Of a stretch of DNA of 64,000 nt, positions 27,048-35,951 are shown piece after piece (position 1 is the first letter of the stretch; the number at the start of each line of letters is the position of its first letter). The stretch is from Scandinavium lactucae. Its GTDB lineage: Bacteria; Pseudomonadota; Gammaproteobacteria; Enterobacterales; Enterobacteriaceae. The position numbers were made by a program, and so were the translations under genes. Below the pieces are notes generated by a model that did not search any database, was not told where the DNA came from, and worked only from the letters and a program-made list of their open reading frames with translations. The DNA lies in NCBI RefSeq assembly GCF_033843265.1, contig NZ_JAWXRD010000027.1, positions 1-64,000 of the forward strand. Reading direction: 5' to 3'.

Positions 27048-27910
27048 TTTTTTCCCTCCAGAACCCGCTGGCGCAGTCGGCCAGAAAGCGTGTCCAGAAT
27101 CGAGACCACGACGACAATCAGCAACAGCGTCATGCTCACCTGGTCGTAGCGGTCGAGTTTGATGTTGGTCATCAGCTCCTGGCCAATCCCGCCCGCCCCC
27201 ACCAGACCCAGAATGGTCGATGAGCGGAAGTTGATTTCAAAACGCATGAAGGCATAGGAGAGAAAAATCGGTTTGACCTGCGGCCAGAGGGCGAAGCGCA
27301 TTCGCTGCAACGGCGTGGCGCCACAGGCGGTCAGGCCGCGAACCGGCTTGTTCTGCGCGCTTTCAATCGCCTCATAGAACAGTTTGGTCAGGCTGCCGAT
27401 AGTGTGCAGGGTCAGGGCCAGAAATCCTGGTATCGCCCCGATGCCAAACGCCATCACGAAAATCACCGCCCAGGCCAGTTCCGGCATGGTGCGCAGGAAC
27501 GCCACCAGGGCGCGAATACCGAAGCGCAGCCCGGCGGGGGCCCAGGCGTTGCGGGCGGCAAGAAACGCGAGGACAGTCGCTATCGCTACGGCAACCAGGG
27601 TCGCCGCCAGCGCCAGCTGTAAGGTTTCCCAAATTAGCGGCAGTTGAACGGGCAGACGATAGCCCCAGTAGGCCAGCGACCCTTTGGTGTGAACATCCCC
27701 GAACAGCTGGCTGGCATGCAGCGTCGGCACGGTTTCCAGCATGTAATCGAAGAAGTTCGGCAGCGAATGCCAGATAGTGATGAGATTAAATTCTGCGGCC
27801 TGTCCGGCGGCAAAATAGAGGACCAGCAGTAAGGCGGACCAGGTCACGGTGTCGCGCGTCTGGCGCATTTTCACCTGCTGGTAGTAGTGTTCAAATTCTG
27901 TATTCTGCAT
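27044..27910 (-). CDS. phnE: phosphonate-type ABC transporter permease (PhnE1)
   Basis: 288-residue PhnE-family permease. The N-terminus is hydrophilic (MQNTEFEHYYQQVKMRQTRD), followed by five to six transmembrane helices. A typical coupling loop is near 'LTLHTIGSLTKLFYEAIES'. The start is set at MQNTEF, in line with the family; the frame opens 11 codons earlier. It lies 59 bases after the binding-protein gene. It is related to but diverged from the second permease, so the pair is an old duplication, not a recent one. Confidence 0.88.
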   Translation of the reverse strand: MQNTEFEHYYQQVKMRQTRDTVTWSALLLVLYFAAGQAAEFNLITIWHSLPNFFDYMLETVPTLHASQLFGDVHTKGSLAYWGYRLPVQLPLIWETLQLALAATLVAVAIATVLAFLAARNAWAPAGLRFGIRALVAFLRTMPELAWAVIFVMAFGIGAIPGFLALTLHTIGSLTKLFYEAIESAQNKPVRGLTACGATPLQRMRFALWPQVKPIFLSYAFMRFEINFRSSTILGLVGAGGIGQELMTNIKLDRYDQVSMTLLLIVVVVSILDTLSGRLRQRVLEGKK

Positions 27911-27969
27911 GTTCACTCGCGGGATGCACGCTCCCCCGCACACTTCGCGGGGGAGATGAAAGGGCCTGA

Positions 27970-28908
27970 TTAACGGGCGTTAACCAGCTCGCGTTTCATG
28001 TCGATAATCTGCTGGAAATCCGCCACGCTAGCCGGACCAATATGCTGGGTGCCGCCCATCGCTTTGATAAAGCACGCGTGGTCTTCTTTATCCAGTTTCT
28101 TCACCGCATCGACCACTTTGGCTTTGAATTCCGGCGGCAGACTGTTGCTCACCAGGATTGGGCCGTTAGGAATCAACGGCGATTGCCAGATGATACGGAT
28201 GTTTTTCATCAGGTCCGGATGGTCCATACGGATCAGGCGGTTAAACGCCCCGGCGGAGTAACCATCGTTGTAGTCACCGACCATAGAAGCCCAGGTCACC
28301 GCGCCCGCGAACTGACCGTTCAGCACGCCGAGAATGTCCTGCTCGTGGCCGCCTGAGAAGGTGACGCTGGAGAAGAAGTTGTTGTATTTGTTATCGGTGG
28401 TGCCGCCGAATTTCTTCTTGAATGCCTGGTTTGGGATCAGGAAGCCGGAAGTGGAATCCGGGTCAGCCATACCGAAGGACTTGCCCTTCAGGTCATCAAG
28501 GGTTTTGTACGGGCTGTCGGCTTTGACGATTACCACCGAGTGGTAGCCGCGCGACTGATCTTTGTCGTCCACCGCGATACCAACGATATCCACCGCTTTC
28601 GGGTTGTTGATGTACACCGATGCATAGGATGACGGCGACATGCTCAGTACCACATCCACTTTACCGCCAAGCAGGCCCTGGATGACGCCAGAGTAGTCTG
28701 AGGAATTACGCAGCTTGGTGTCGACGCTCAGTTCCTTGTCGAGAAAATCCTTCACGCACTGGTTATCGCCAATCTGCTGGGTGGCATTTTGTCCGCCCAG
28801 AATACCCAGATTCAGCTCTTTCGGTTGATCCGCCGCGGCTTGCCCTGCCACCAGCAGCCCTGCCATCATCGCGGAAAAACGTAATGCGCTCGTCATGTGC
28901 TTATTCAT
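27970..28908 (-). CDS. phnD: phosphonate-type periplasmic binding protein PhnD
   Basis: 312-residue periplasmic solute-binding protein of the PhnD family. It has a signal peptide ending AGQAAA-DQ. The mature protein starts 'KELNLGILGGQNATQQIGDN'. Ligand-pocket features include 'SPSSYASVYI' and 'FGMADPDSTSGFLIPN', the phosphonate/phosphite-binding segment in the family. Two starts are possible (28914 and 28908); the second has better spacing from GGG. Substrate is inferred from family only. Confidence 0.9.
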   Translation of the reverse strand: MNKHMTSALRFSAMMAGLLVAGQAAADQPKELNLGILGGQNATQQIGDNQCVKDFLDKELSVDTKLRNSSDYSGVIQGLLGGKVDVVLSMSPSSYASVYINNPKAVDIVGIAVDDKDQSRGYHSVVIVKADSPYKTLDDLKGKSFGMADPDSTSGFLIPNQAFKKKFGGTTDNKYNNFFSSVTFSGGHEQDILGVLNGQFAGAVTWASMVGDYNDGYSAGAFNRLIRMDHPDLMKNIRIIWQSPLIPNGPILVSNSLPPEFKAKVVDAVKKLDKEDHACFIKAMGGTQHIGPASVADFQQIIDMKRELVNAR

Positions 28909-28938
28909 TATCATTGCCCGTGTTGTCTGTGTTGAGGA

Positions 28939-29781
28939 TTAATGAAGCTGGCTGATTTCATCGCCATAGAGCTGTTGCAGAACATCCGGGCTGAGTAAGT
29001 CCGGATGGCCGTCAAACACGATTTGTCCCTGTGCGATCCCGATCGCGCGGGTGCAGTAAGATTTCACCAGTTCGATCGAGTGCAGGTTGACCATCACGCT
29101 AATGCCCTGCTCGCTCACTTCCCGCAGCACGTTCATGATGCGTTGGGTGTTCTTCGGGTCGAGCGAAGCTACCGGTTCGTCGGCCAGCAGTATCGAAGGG
29201 TTCTGAATCAGCGCCCGGCAAATTGCCACCCGCTGCATCTGTCCACCGGAGAGGTTTTCCGCTCGCTGAAGCGCGTGTGGCAGCATGTTCATCCATTCGA
29301 GCAGCGCAATGGCGCGAGCGCGGTCCTCGTCGGAGAAAACTTTAAACAGGGATTTGAGCGTGGAGGTCTGGCTCAGACGGCCGAGTAAGACGTTGGTCAG
29401 CACATCGAGACGCGGCACCAGGCAGAAATCCTGGAAAATCATCCCGCATTCGCTGCGCCATTGATTCAGGGCGCGACCGCTGAGGCCAGAGACATCGCGC
29501 GGCGTGCCCACTTCCGGGTAGCTCAGCAGCTCGCCGGAAGTGGCCGGATGGGTGCCGTTCAGCACGTGCAGCAGCGTGGATTTTCCCGCTCCCGAACGCC
29601 CGACGATCCCCACCATTTCGCCTGCATGAAGGTCAAAGTTAATGTCGTTCAGCACCGTCTGGTGGGCGTTGTACGACTTACAGAGGTGGTTCACGCTCAG
29701 CACTTTGCGCTGATGGGCGTGAATAATCTGCGGCTGGACCGGATAATCGTTCAGGGAAAAGAGTGCGCGAGCGTTGTTCAT
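28939..29781 (-). CDS. phnC: phosphonate-type ABC transporter ATPase PhnC
   Basis: 280-residue ATPase of the PhnC family, the first gene of the transporter operon phnC-phnD-phnE1-phnE2. Motifs are Walker A GRSGAGKS, signature LSGGQMQRVA, Walker B SILLADEP and the H-loop histidine in VNLHSIEL. An N-terminal extension of about 25 residues precedes the usual start of the domain. No C-P lyase genes (phnG-M) or phosphite dehydrogenase gene (ptxD) are found in the window, so the imported compound must be processed by enzymes encoded elsewhere. A good Pho box precedes the gene. Confidence 0.92.
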   Translation of the reverse strand: MNNARALFSLNDYPVQPQIIHAHQRKVLSVNHLCKSYNAHQTVLNDINFDLHAGEMVGIVGRSGAGKSTLLHVLNGTHPATSGELLSYPEVGTPRDVSGLSGRALNQWRSECGMIFQDFCLVPRLDVLTNVLLGRLSQTSTLKSLFKVFSDEDRARAIALLEWMNMLPHALQRAENLSGGQMQRVAICRALIQNPSILLADEPVASLDPKNTQRIMNVLREVSEQGISVMVNLHSIELVKSYCTRAIGIAQGQIVFDGHPDLLSPDVLQQLYGDEISQLH

Positions 29782-29829
29782 AAGAGTTCCACGTTGCTTG
29801 TTTTGCCGTGGTTATTAACAACGCTGCGC

Positions 29830-29847
29830 GTGACGCTTTAATGACAG
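29830..29847 (-). promoter_or_regulatory. PhoB binding site (Pho box) upstream of phnC
   Basis: On the minus strand the 18 bases match the Pho box consensus CTGTCATAWAWCTGTMAY at 15 of 18 positions; the first half-site CTGTCAT is perfect. It lies 49-66 bases upstream of the phnC start, suitable for replacing the -35 element. This implies induction of the transporter by phosphate starvation. Confidence 0.7.
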
Positions 29848-29876
29848 AAAAACGATAAACAGATGAACATCGTGGC

Positions 29877-31265
29877 TTATGGGGTAACGGAAGAGGTTTC
29901 CGTTGTCTCCGCCGTTTCGGCAAACACGCCGCGATTGAGGTCGGCCACCACCTCGTTCATTCGGGCTTCCGTCAGGCTGTAGAACTTGATGGCAATGGCG
30001 GTCAGCAGATAGAACACCGACGGAATAACTGAGAACAGTAGCACGATACCGTACAGCGCTTCGGACGATTGCACCTTGCTGCTGGAAGCATAGCCATAAT
30101 ATGCCAGCACCCAGCCCAGGATAGCCCCGCCGACCGCCACCCCGAGTTTGATAACAAAGATATTGGCCGCCACGTTCATACCGGTAATACGGCGTTGGGT
30201 TTTCCATTCACCGTAGTTATTGGCATCGGTGATCATTGACCACTGAATAGCCGCGTTGCCGCCCTGTACCAGCTGGATCAGAATATGCGCGAACAGCGGG
30301 ATCACCCAGTAATTCATTGGCAGCATAAAGCACACCACGCCCAGGGCGGCATTGAGCAGGTTTATCCAGAATGAGAGCTTCACTTTGCAGAAACGGGTGC
30401 CAAATGGTTTAGCCAGCACCGACCCAAACATCGAGGCAAACATGCCGCCGAGCATAAACCAGCTGATGATATCGGCCCCTTCGCTCAGGACACTATTAAC
30501 GAAATAGACCACCGCCCCGCCGCGGATCACCACCGCCACCAGCATCGTGAAGTTATAAACCGATAATATCCGCCACTGATCGTTACGGAACAGAATTTTC
30601 ATATCGCGGGCAATATTCAGATTTTCTTCTTTAATTGGCTGAACACGCTCTTTGGTGGTAAAGAAACAGACGATGAACATCAGGCAGCCAATCACGCCAA
30701 ATATCGCCATCGCCACTTGAACCCCGGTCGCTCGGTCGGCGGGATAAAGAAAATCTGCCAGCGGCAAAATAAATGCAGTGCCTAATGCCCCGCCAATTGG
30801 GGTAATGGCAAAACGCCAGGATTGCAGAGAAAGACTTTCCTGCGGATCGGTGGTCAGTGCAGCGCCTAATGAGCAATAGGGAATATTAATTGCGGTATAC
30901 ATTAGTGTCATAAATATATAGGCCGCGACGGCATAGACTACTTTTCCACTGTCTGAGAAACTCGGTATGGAATAAACCAGCACGCAGCTCACTGCAAAAG
31001 GTACGCAGATGGCTAACAGCCACGGACGGAAACGCCCCCAACGGGTGGCGGTTGCATCAGCAATGGCCCCCATAATCGGGTCGGTAATCGCATCGAGTAT
31101 GCGAACCAGTAAAAACATGGTGCCCATCACCGCTGGCGGTAATCCATATATATCGGTGTAGTACCAGGCCAGAATGGCCACCGAGGAATCAAAAACAATA
31201 TGACTGGCGGCATCGCCGAGGCTGTAGCCAACTTTTTCTCTGACGGATAACTTTACTCCTGCCAC
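29877..31265 (-). CDS. GPH-family sugar:cation symporter
   Basis: 462-residue membrane protein of the glycoside-pentoside-hexuronide:cation symporter family (relatives: YicJ, MelB, XynB/YagG types). About 12 transmembrane helices are evident. Hallmarks are 'KVGYSLGDAASHIVFDS', 'LVRILDAITDPIMGAIAD', and 'ATRWGRFRPW' at the loop 2-3 motif. A GTG at 31265 preceded by AAGGGG at 8 bases is the preferred start; an ATG at 31349 would add 28 polar residues and lacks such a site. No glycosidase gene accompanies it, so its sugar cannot be inferred. It is divergent from yjiH. Confidence 0.85.
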   Translation of the reverse strand: MAGVKLSVREKVGYSLGDAASHIVFDSSVAILAWYYTDIYGLPPAVMGTMFLLVRILDAITDPIMGAIADATATRWGRFRPWLLAICVPFAVSCVLVYSIPSFSDSGKVVYAVAAYIFMTLMYTAINIPYCSLGAALTTDPQESLSLQSWRFAITPIGGALGTAFILPLADFLYPADRATGVQVAMAIFGVIGCLMFIVCFFTTKERVQPIKEENLNIARDMKILFRNDQWRILSVYNFTMLVAVVIRGGAVVYFVNSVLSEGADIISWFMLGGMFASMFGSVLAKPFGTRFCKVKLSFWINLLNAALGVVCFMLPMNYWVIPLFAHILIQLVQGGNAAIQWSMITDANNYGEWKTQRRITGMNVAANIFVIKLGVAVGGAILGWVLAYYGYASSSKVQSSEALYGIVLLFSVIPSVFYLLTAIAIKFYSLTEARMNEVVADLNRGVFAETAETTETSSVTP

Positions 31266-31551
31266 GATAAAATCCCCTTCAGTATTAAAATGTGCAACCG
31301 GTTTCTTATGTGGCGTTATTTTTTGCACAGTCCGGGAAAAGCTTTCCATTATGATTTTTGACTAATTTCTTATGTTTTTTACTTTATGTGATCTGAAAGA
31401 GGTTCAGCCTGTCGAGGCGTGTCGTTTTTTACTGCCCTGACGTGGCGCAACGTTAATATCCACACTCTTTATCTTGTCTTTACGTTGAATTTCGTTTTAA
31501 GTTTCCCGGCAGGAATATTTTTCTCTACGCAATGACAACTGGAGGTCAAAG

Positions 31552-32229
31552 ATGGGTCATACACCCCCTACACAGCAAAAAGTGACATGGGTTGGCTATT
31601 TAGCTTTTTTTATTACGATTATTTTCTTTTCAGGTTTGTTTGGCAAAAGTACCGAGTGGTGGCGCGTTTTTGATTTCACGGTGCTCAACGGGTCATTTGG
31701 TCAGGTGAATAACGCAGGCGATAGCGTGGTTTCCTTTCGCGGCACTGGCGGCACCGGGGCAAAAGACGGTTTTCTGTTTGCCCTCGAATTAGCCCCGTCG
31801 GTGATCCTCTCTTTAGGGATTATCTCCATCACCGAGGGATTAGGCGGGCTGCGCGCCGCCCAGCAATTGATGACGCCGATACTGCGTCCGTTGCTTGGGA
31901 TCCCCGGCATGTGCTCCCTGGCGCTGATTGCCAACTTACAAAACACCGATGCCGCCGCCGGGATGACCAAAGAACTGGCCGCCGAGGGGGTGATTAACGA
32001 ACAGGAACGCGCCGTCTTCGCGACGTTCCAGACCAGCGGCAGCGCCTTGCTCACCAATTATTTCTCTTCCGGCGCCGCGCTATTTGCGTTTATTACCGTG
32101 CCGGTGATCCTCCCGCTGGCGGTGGTGCTGGTGTTTAAATTTGTCGGCGCCAATATGTTACGGCTGTGGATCGCCCATATCGAGAATCGCACAGTAAGAG
32201 GAGCAGGGAATGACAACGCAAGCGCATAA
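31552..32229 (+). CDS. yjiH: nucleoside-recognition (Gate) domain membrane protein YjiH
   Basis: 225-residue inner-membrane protein close to E. coli YjiH (227 residues), first gene of yjiH-yjiG-iadA. It contains a nucleoside-recognition (Gate) domain with 'ALELAPSVILSLGIISI' and about five hydrophobic helices. CTGGAGG precedes the ATG. Because the partner gene encodes an isoaspartyl dipeptidase, YjiHG may import or export a peptide-like substrate, but this is inference. The 3' end overlaps yjiG by 20 bases. Confidence 0.88.
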   Translation: MGHTPPTQQKVTWVGYLAFFITIIFFSGLFGKSTEWWRVFDFTVLNGSFGQVNNAGDSVVSFRGTGGTGAKDGFLFALELAPSVILSLGIISITEGLGGLRAAQQLMTPILRPLLGIPGMCSLALIANLQNTDAAAGMTKELAAEGVINEQERAVFATFQTSGSALLTNYFSSGAALFAFITVPVILPLAVVLVFKFVGANMLRLWIAHIENRTVRGAGNDNASA

Positions 32230-32671
32230 AAACGTGATGGACTTGTTTATTGATGGCGCCAGAAGAGGGTTCACCATCGCCACCACCAGCCTGCTGCCAA
32301 ATGTGGTGATGGCTTTCGTGATTATCCAGGCGTTGAAGGTCACCGGACTGTTGGAGATAGTCGGTAAGGTCTGCGAACCGATTATGGCGCTGTGGGGCTT
32401 ACCTGGCGAAGCGGCAACGGTGCTACTGGCTGCGGTAATGAGCATGGGCGGCGGGGTCGGGGTTTGCGCCAGCCTGATCATGGCGGGCAGTTTAAATGGT
32501 CATGATGCCACCGTCCTGTTGCCCGCTATCTATCTGATGGGCAACCCGGTGCAGAACGTCGGTCGCTGCCTGGGAACGGCGGGTGTGCTGCCCAAATATT
32601 ATCCGCACATTATCGCGGTCTGCGTCATCAATGCCCTGCTCTCGATTTGGGTTATGCAACTGATTGTCTGA
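32210..32671 (+). CDS. yjiG: Gate-domain membrane protein YjiG
   Basis: 153-residue inner-membrane protein, the same length as E. coli YjiG. About four hydrophobic helices and the Gate-domain segment 'LLPAIYLMGNPVQNVGRCLG' are visible. The ATG lies inside the end of yjiH, preceded by AGGAGCAGGGA, so the two subunits are co-translated and probably form one transporter. It is followed 8 bases later by iadA. Confidence 0.88.
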   Translation: MTTQAHKNVMDLFIDGARRGFTIATTSLLPNVVMAFVIIQALKVTGLLEIVGKVCEPIMALWGLPGEAATVLLAAVMSMGGGVGVCASLIMAGSLNGHDATVLLPAIYLMGNPVQNVGRCLGTAGVLPKYYPHIIAVCVINALLSIWVMQLIV

Positions 32672-32679
32672 GGTTAAAA

Positions 32680-33843
32680 ATGGATTTTTCTGAGTACGGT
32701 TTGACCCTGTTCAAACAGGCGCAGCTCTATGCGCCAGAAAATTTAGGCCGCCAGGATCTGCTGGTCGCAGGCGGTAAAATCGTGGCGATAGCGCCCCACA
32801 TCGAAGCCACAGTTATTCCGGGCTGTGAGGTCATTGACCTCAACGGTGCCATCCTGTGCCCGGGCTTTATTGACCAGCACGTGCACCTGATTGGCGGCGG
32901 GGGCGAAGCTGGCCCACATACCCGCACCCCGGAGGTGCGTTTGTCGCGCCTGGTGGAAGCCGGGGTGACATCTGTGGTTGGATTATTGGGAACGGATGGT
33001 ATTACCCGTCACCCGGAGTCACTGCTGGCGAAAACCCGGGCGCTGGAGGCGGAAGGCATTAGCGCCTGGATGCTGACCGGGGCCTATTCTCTCCCCTCTC
33101 CGACGATTACCGGATCGGTTGACCGGGACGTGGCGCTTATTGATAAGGTGATTGGCGTGAAGTGCGCCATTTCCGATCATCGCTCATCGGCCCCGGCCAT
33201 TGAGCAACTGGCGCAGATGGCGGCCCAGGCGCGGGTGGGTGGCTTGCTGGGGGCAAAAGCCGGTATAAGCGTGTTCCATATGGGTAACAGCCCGCGCGAA
33301 CTGGAGCCATTGCGGGAAATCCTGCGCCATGCTGATGTACCGATTGGCAAACTGCTCCCGACCCATGTCAATCGTGCTGAGCCGTTGTTTATCGCGGCGT
33401 TGCAGTTTGCCCGTGATGGCGGGTTTATCGACATTACCAGTAGCATTGAGGCACCGATCGATCCCGCAACGGCGATTATGCGTGCGCTGCAGGCGGACGT
33501 CCCGCTGGCCCAGATAACGCTCAGTTCAGACGGGAACGGCAGTCAGCCGAAATTTGACGACCGGGGGAATCTGACCGGGATAGGCGTCGCTGGTTTTGAG
33601 TCATTACTGGAAACACTGCGAAAGCTGGTGGTGCAGCATAAATTGCCGCTGGAGCAGGCGCTCAGCCCGCTGACCCGCAACGTGGCGACCTTCCTTGACC
33701 TGCCTCAGAAAGGGCGTCTGGCACCCGGTGGTGATGCAGACCTGCTGATGCTCGACGACCAGATGCAACTCCGCGCAGTATGGGCCAAAGGAAAACAGAT
33801 GGTCCGCGACGGGAAAGCCTGCGTGCGGGGAACCTTCGAGTAA
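32680..33843 (+). CDS. iadA: isoaspartyl dipeptidase IadA
   Basis: 387-residue amidohydrolase-superfamily enzyme, very similar to E. coli IadA (390 residues). It cleaves beta-aspartyl (isoaspartyl) dipeptides that arise from damaged proteins. Metal-site residues are in DQHVHLIGGGGE (first His pair), the probable carbamylated lysine in VIGVKCAISDH, later His in KLLPTHVNR, and Asp in TLSSDGNGSQP. The ATG at 32680 follows GAGG; the frame runs back to 32647 inside yjiG. The operon order is as in E. coli, but the locus is different. Confidence 0.95.
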   Translation: MDFSEYGLTLFKQAQLYAPENLGRQDLLVAGGKIVAIAPHIEATVIPGCEVIDLNGAILCPGFIDQHVHLIGGGGEAGPHTRTPEVRLSRLVEAGVTSVVGLLGTDGITRHPESLLAKTRALEAEGISAWMLTGAYSLPSPTITGSVDRDVALIDKVIGVKCAISDHRSSAPAIEQLAQMAAQARVGGLLGAKAGISVFHMGNSPRELEPLREILRHADVPIGKLLPTHVNRAEPLFIAALQFARDGGFIDITSSIEAPIDPATAIMRALQADVPLAQITLSSDGNGSQPKFDDRGNLTGIGVAGFESLLETLRKLVVQHKLPLEQALSPLTRNVATFLDLPQKGRLAPGGDADLLMLDDQMQLRAVWAKGKQMVRDGKACVRGTFE

Positions 33844-33867
33844 TATCCGCCTGATATGATCGTTGCA

Positions 33868-33898
33868 CGCAAGCCCGGTTATCGGGTTTGCGTTTTTT
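33868..33898 (+). terminator. terminator of yjiHG-iadA
   Basis: Nine-base-pair stem (CGCAAGCCC with GGGTTTGCG, one G-U pair), 7-base loop and six T residues, 25 bases after iadA. Confidence 0.88.
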
Positions 33899-34022
33899 AT
33901 TTGAAACGCAACGGTAATTTTTCTGGAAATGCGCGAAACGTTATCTGTAACACGCGCGGGGAACGATATTCGGCTATGGTTGTTAACAGCGGAAACTGCG
34001 CAGCTAAAAAGGAGAATCAACA

Positions 34023-35777
34023 ATGAATAAACCCGTTTTGCGCCGTCCTGACGCACTGTACTTTGCTCTGCAACTGGCCCTCGGCGGTGCCCTACTTTCG
34101 TTAAGCGTGGCCTCAGCCCAGGCTGACGATGTCCAGACCGCCACGCCGCAATCGCCGGATATTTTGTTTGGCCCGCTGTTCAATGACGTGCAGAGCGCGA
34201 AGCTGTTCCCGGACCAGAAAACCTTTGCCGATGCGGTGCCTAACGGGGATCCGTTGATGATCCTCGCTGATTACCGGATGCAGCGAAATCAGAGCAGTTT
34301 TGACCTGCGCCATTTTGTGGAGGTGAACTTCACCCTGCCGCAGGAAAAAGACAAATACGTGCCGCCGAAAGGCCAGAGCCTGCGGGCCCATATTGATGGC
34401 CTGTGGCCGGTTCTGACCCGCACCACCGACAGCGCTGCAAAATGGGATTCCCTGCTGCCGCTGCCCAAGCCGTATGTCGTGCCCGGCGGACGCTTCCGTG
34501 AGGTCTATTACTGGGACAGTTATTTCACCATGCTCGGCCTGGCGGAAAGCGGTCACTGGGACAAAATCGAGGATATGGTTGCCAACTTTGCCTATGAAAT
34601 TGACACCTGGGGCCATATTCCAAACGGTAACCGCAGCTACTATCTGAGCCGCTCGCAGCCGCCGTTCTTCTCGCTGATGGTTGAACTGCTGGCTACTCAC
34701 GACCGCGATGCGCTGAAAACCTATCTGCCACAGATGGAAAAAGAGCACGCCTACTGGATGGACGGTCAGGATTCGCTGCAAAACGGTAAGGCCGACAAAC
34801 GGGTGGTGAAACTTAGCGACGGCGCGGTGCTCAACCGCTACTGGGATGACAAAGACACCCCGCGTCCGGAATCGTGGCTCGACGATGTGAATACCGCCAA
34901 GAGCAATCCGAACCGCCCGGCGACCGAAATTTACCGCGACCTGCGCTCTGCCGCCGCGTCCGGCTGGGACTTCAGTTCGCGCTGGATGGATGACCCGCAA
35001 AAACTCAGCACCCTCCGCACGACCAGCATTGTGCCGGTCGACCTTAATGCCCTGATGTTCAAAATGGAAAAAATCATCGCCAGCGCCAGCAAAGCTGCCG
35101 GGGATGATGCCAAAGCGGCGCGTTATGACGCGATGGCCAACGACCGCCAGAAGGCCATCGAAAATCACCTGTGGAATGAGAAAGAGGGTTGGTACGCCGA
35201 TTACGATTTGAAAACCCAAAAGGTGCGTAATCAGCTGACTGCCGCCGCGTTGTTCCCGCTGTATGTCAATGCGGCCTCCAGCGATCGCGCGGCGAAAATG
35301 GCGTCGGTTACTGAGTCCCGCCTGCTGAAACCAGGCGGCATCACCACCACCACCGTGAACAGCGGACAGCAATGGGATGCGCCGAATGGCTGGGCCCCGC
35401 TGCAATGGGTCGCCGCCGAAGGGCTGCAAAACTACGGCAAGGATAAGATCGCGATGGAGGTCAGCTGGCGTTTCCTGACCAACGTGCAGCACACCTACGA
35501 CAGCCAGCAAAAACTGGTCGAGAAATATGACATCACCTCGACCGGCACCGGCGGTGGTGGCGGGGAATATCCGTTACAGGATGGCTTCGGCTGGAGTAAT
35601 GGCGTGACCCTGAAAATGCTGGATTTGATCTGCCCGAAAGCGCAGCCGTGCGATGACGTGCCTAAAAACCGCCCAGCCCCGGCAGCCAGCCCCGCCCCAT
35701 CAGACAAGAAAGCCCCAGAAGCCGACAAAACGCCTGCGCCTGCAACGGCTGCTCTCACTCCGGCTGAAAAAGCCTAA
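34023..35777 (+). CDS. treA: periplasmic trehalase TreA
   Basis: 584-residue glycoside hydrolase family 37 enzyme that splits periplasmic trehalose into two glucoses, allowing its use under high osmolarity. The signal peptide ends near AQA-DD (residue 34). Trehalase signatures are PGGRFREVYYWDSY (residues 154-167) and QWDAPNGWAPLQW, plus the glycine-rich GTGGGGGEYPLQDGFGW near the C-terminus. After the catalytic domain there is a Pro/Ala-rich tail of about 45 residues, somewhat longer than in E. coli TreA (565 residues), likely a flexible linker. AAGGAGAAT precedes the ATG. E. coli treA is osmotically induced and RpoS dependent. Confidence 0.97.
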   Translation: MNKPVLRRPDALYFALQLALGGALLSLSVASAQADDVQTATPQSPDILFGPLFNDVQSAKLFPDQKTFADAVPNGDPLMILADYRMQRNQSSFDLRHFVEVNFTLPQEKDKYVPPKGQSLRAHIDGLWPVLTRTTDSAAKWDSLLPLPKPYVVPGGRFREVYYWDSYFTMLGLAESGHWDKIEDMVANFAYEIDTWGHIPNGNRSYYLSRSQPPFFSLMVELLATHDRDALKTYLPQMEKEHAYWMDGQDSLQNGKADKRVVKLSDGAVLNRYWDDKDTPRPESWLDDVNTAKSNPNRPATEIYRDLRSAAASGWDFSSRWMDDPQKLSTLRTTSIVPVDLNALMFKMEKIIASASKAAGDDAKAARYDAMANDRQKAIENHLWNEKEGWYADYDLKTQKVRNQLTAAALFPLYVNAASSDRAAKMASVTESRLLKPGGITTTTVNSGQQWDAPNGWAPLQWVAAEGLQNYGKDKIAMEVSWRFLTNVQHTYDSQQKLVEKYDITSTGTGGGGGEYPLQDGFGWSNGVTLKMLDLICPKAQPCDDVPKNRPAPAASPAPSDKKAPEADKTPAPATAALTPAEKA

Positions 35778-35787
35778 TCCCCCTTAT

Positions 35788-35820
35788 CAGCCTGCTACCA
35801 GAAATGGTAGCAGGGCTGCT
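35788..35820 (+). terminator. possible terminator of treA
   Basis: Ten-base-pair perfect stem CCTGCTACCA/TGGTAGCAGG with a GAAA loop, 13 bases after treA. No clear T-run follows, so termination efficiency is doubtful. Confidence 0.5.
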
Positions 35821-35850
35821 TAGTCCCTCTCTTGACCTCGCTAACGCAAA

Positions 35851-35865
35851 CAATAATAATTCGCA
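35851..35865 (+). promoter_or_regulatory. candidate Fur box upstream of the TonB receptor
   Basis: CAATAAT-A-ATTCGCA matches the 7-1-7 Fur consensus TGATAAT-N-ATTATCA at 10 of 14 positions, with the central ATAAT/ATT core intact. It lies 87-101 bases upstream of the receptor start. Confidence 0.5.
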
Positions 35866-35951
35866 TTCTTTTTTAACGAAAAATGACATTTTCGCACCTT
35901 TTGACACGGTGGCGCACAGGAGTGCCAGGCCGCGTTTTTCAGGATTATGCA

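Noticed and set aside
34113..35510. Long antisense open frame (465 codons) opposite treA
   Set aside because: It lies wholly within treA, whose signal peptide and trehalase signatures are clear. The antisense frame has no recognisable domain or ribosome site and is typical of GC-rich coding DNA.
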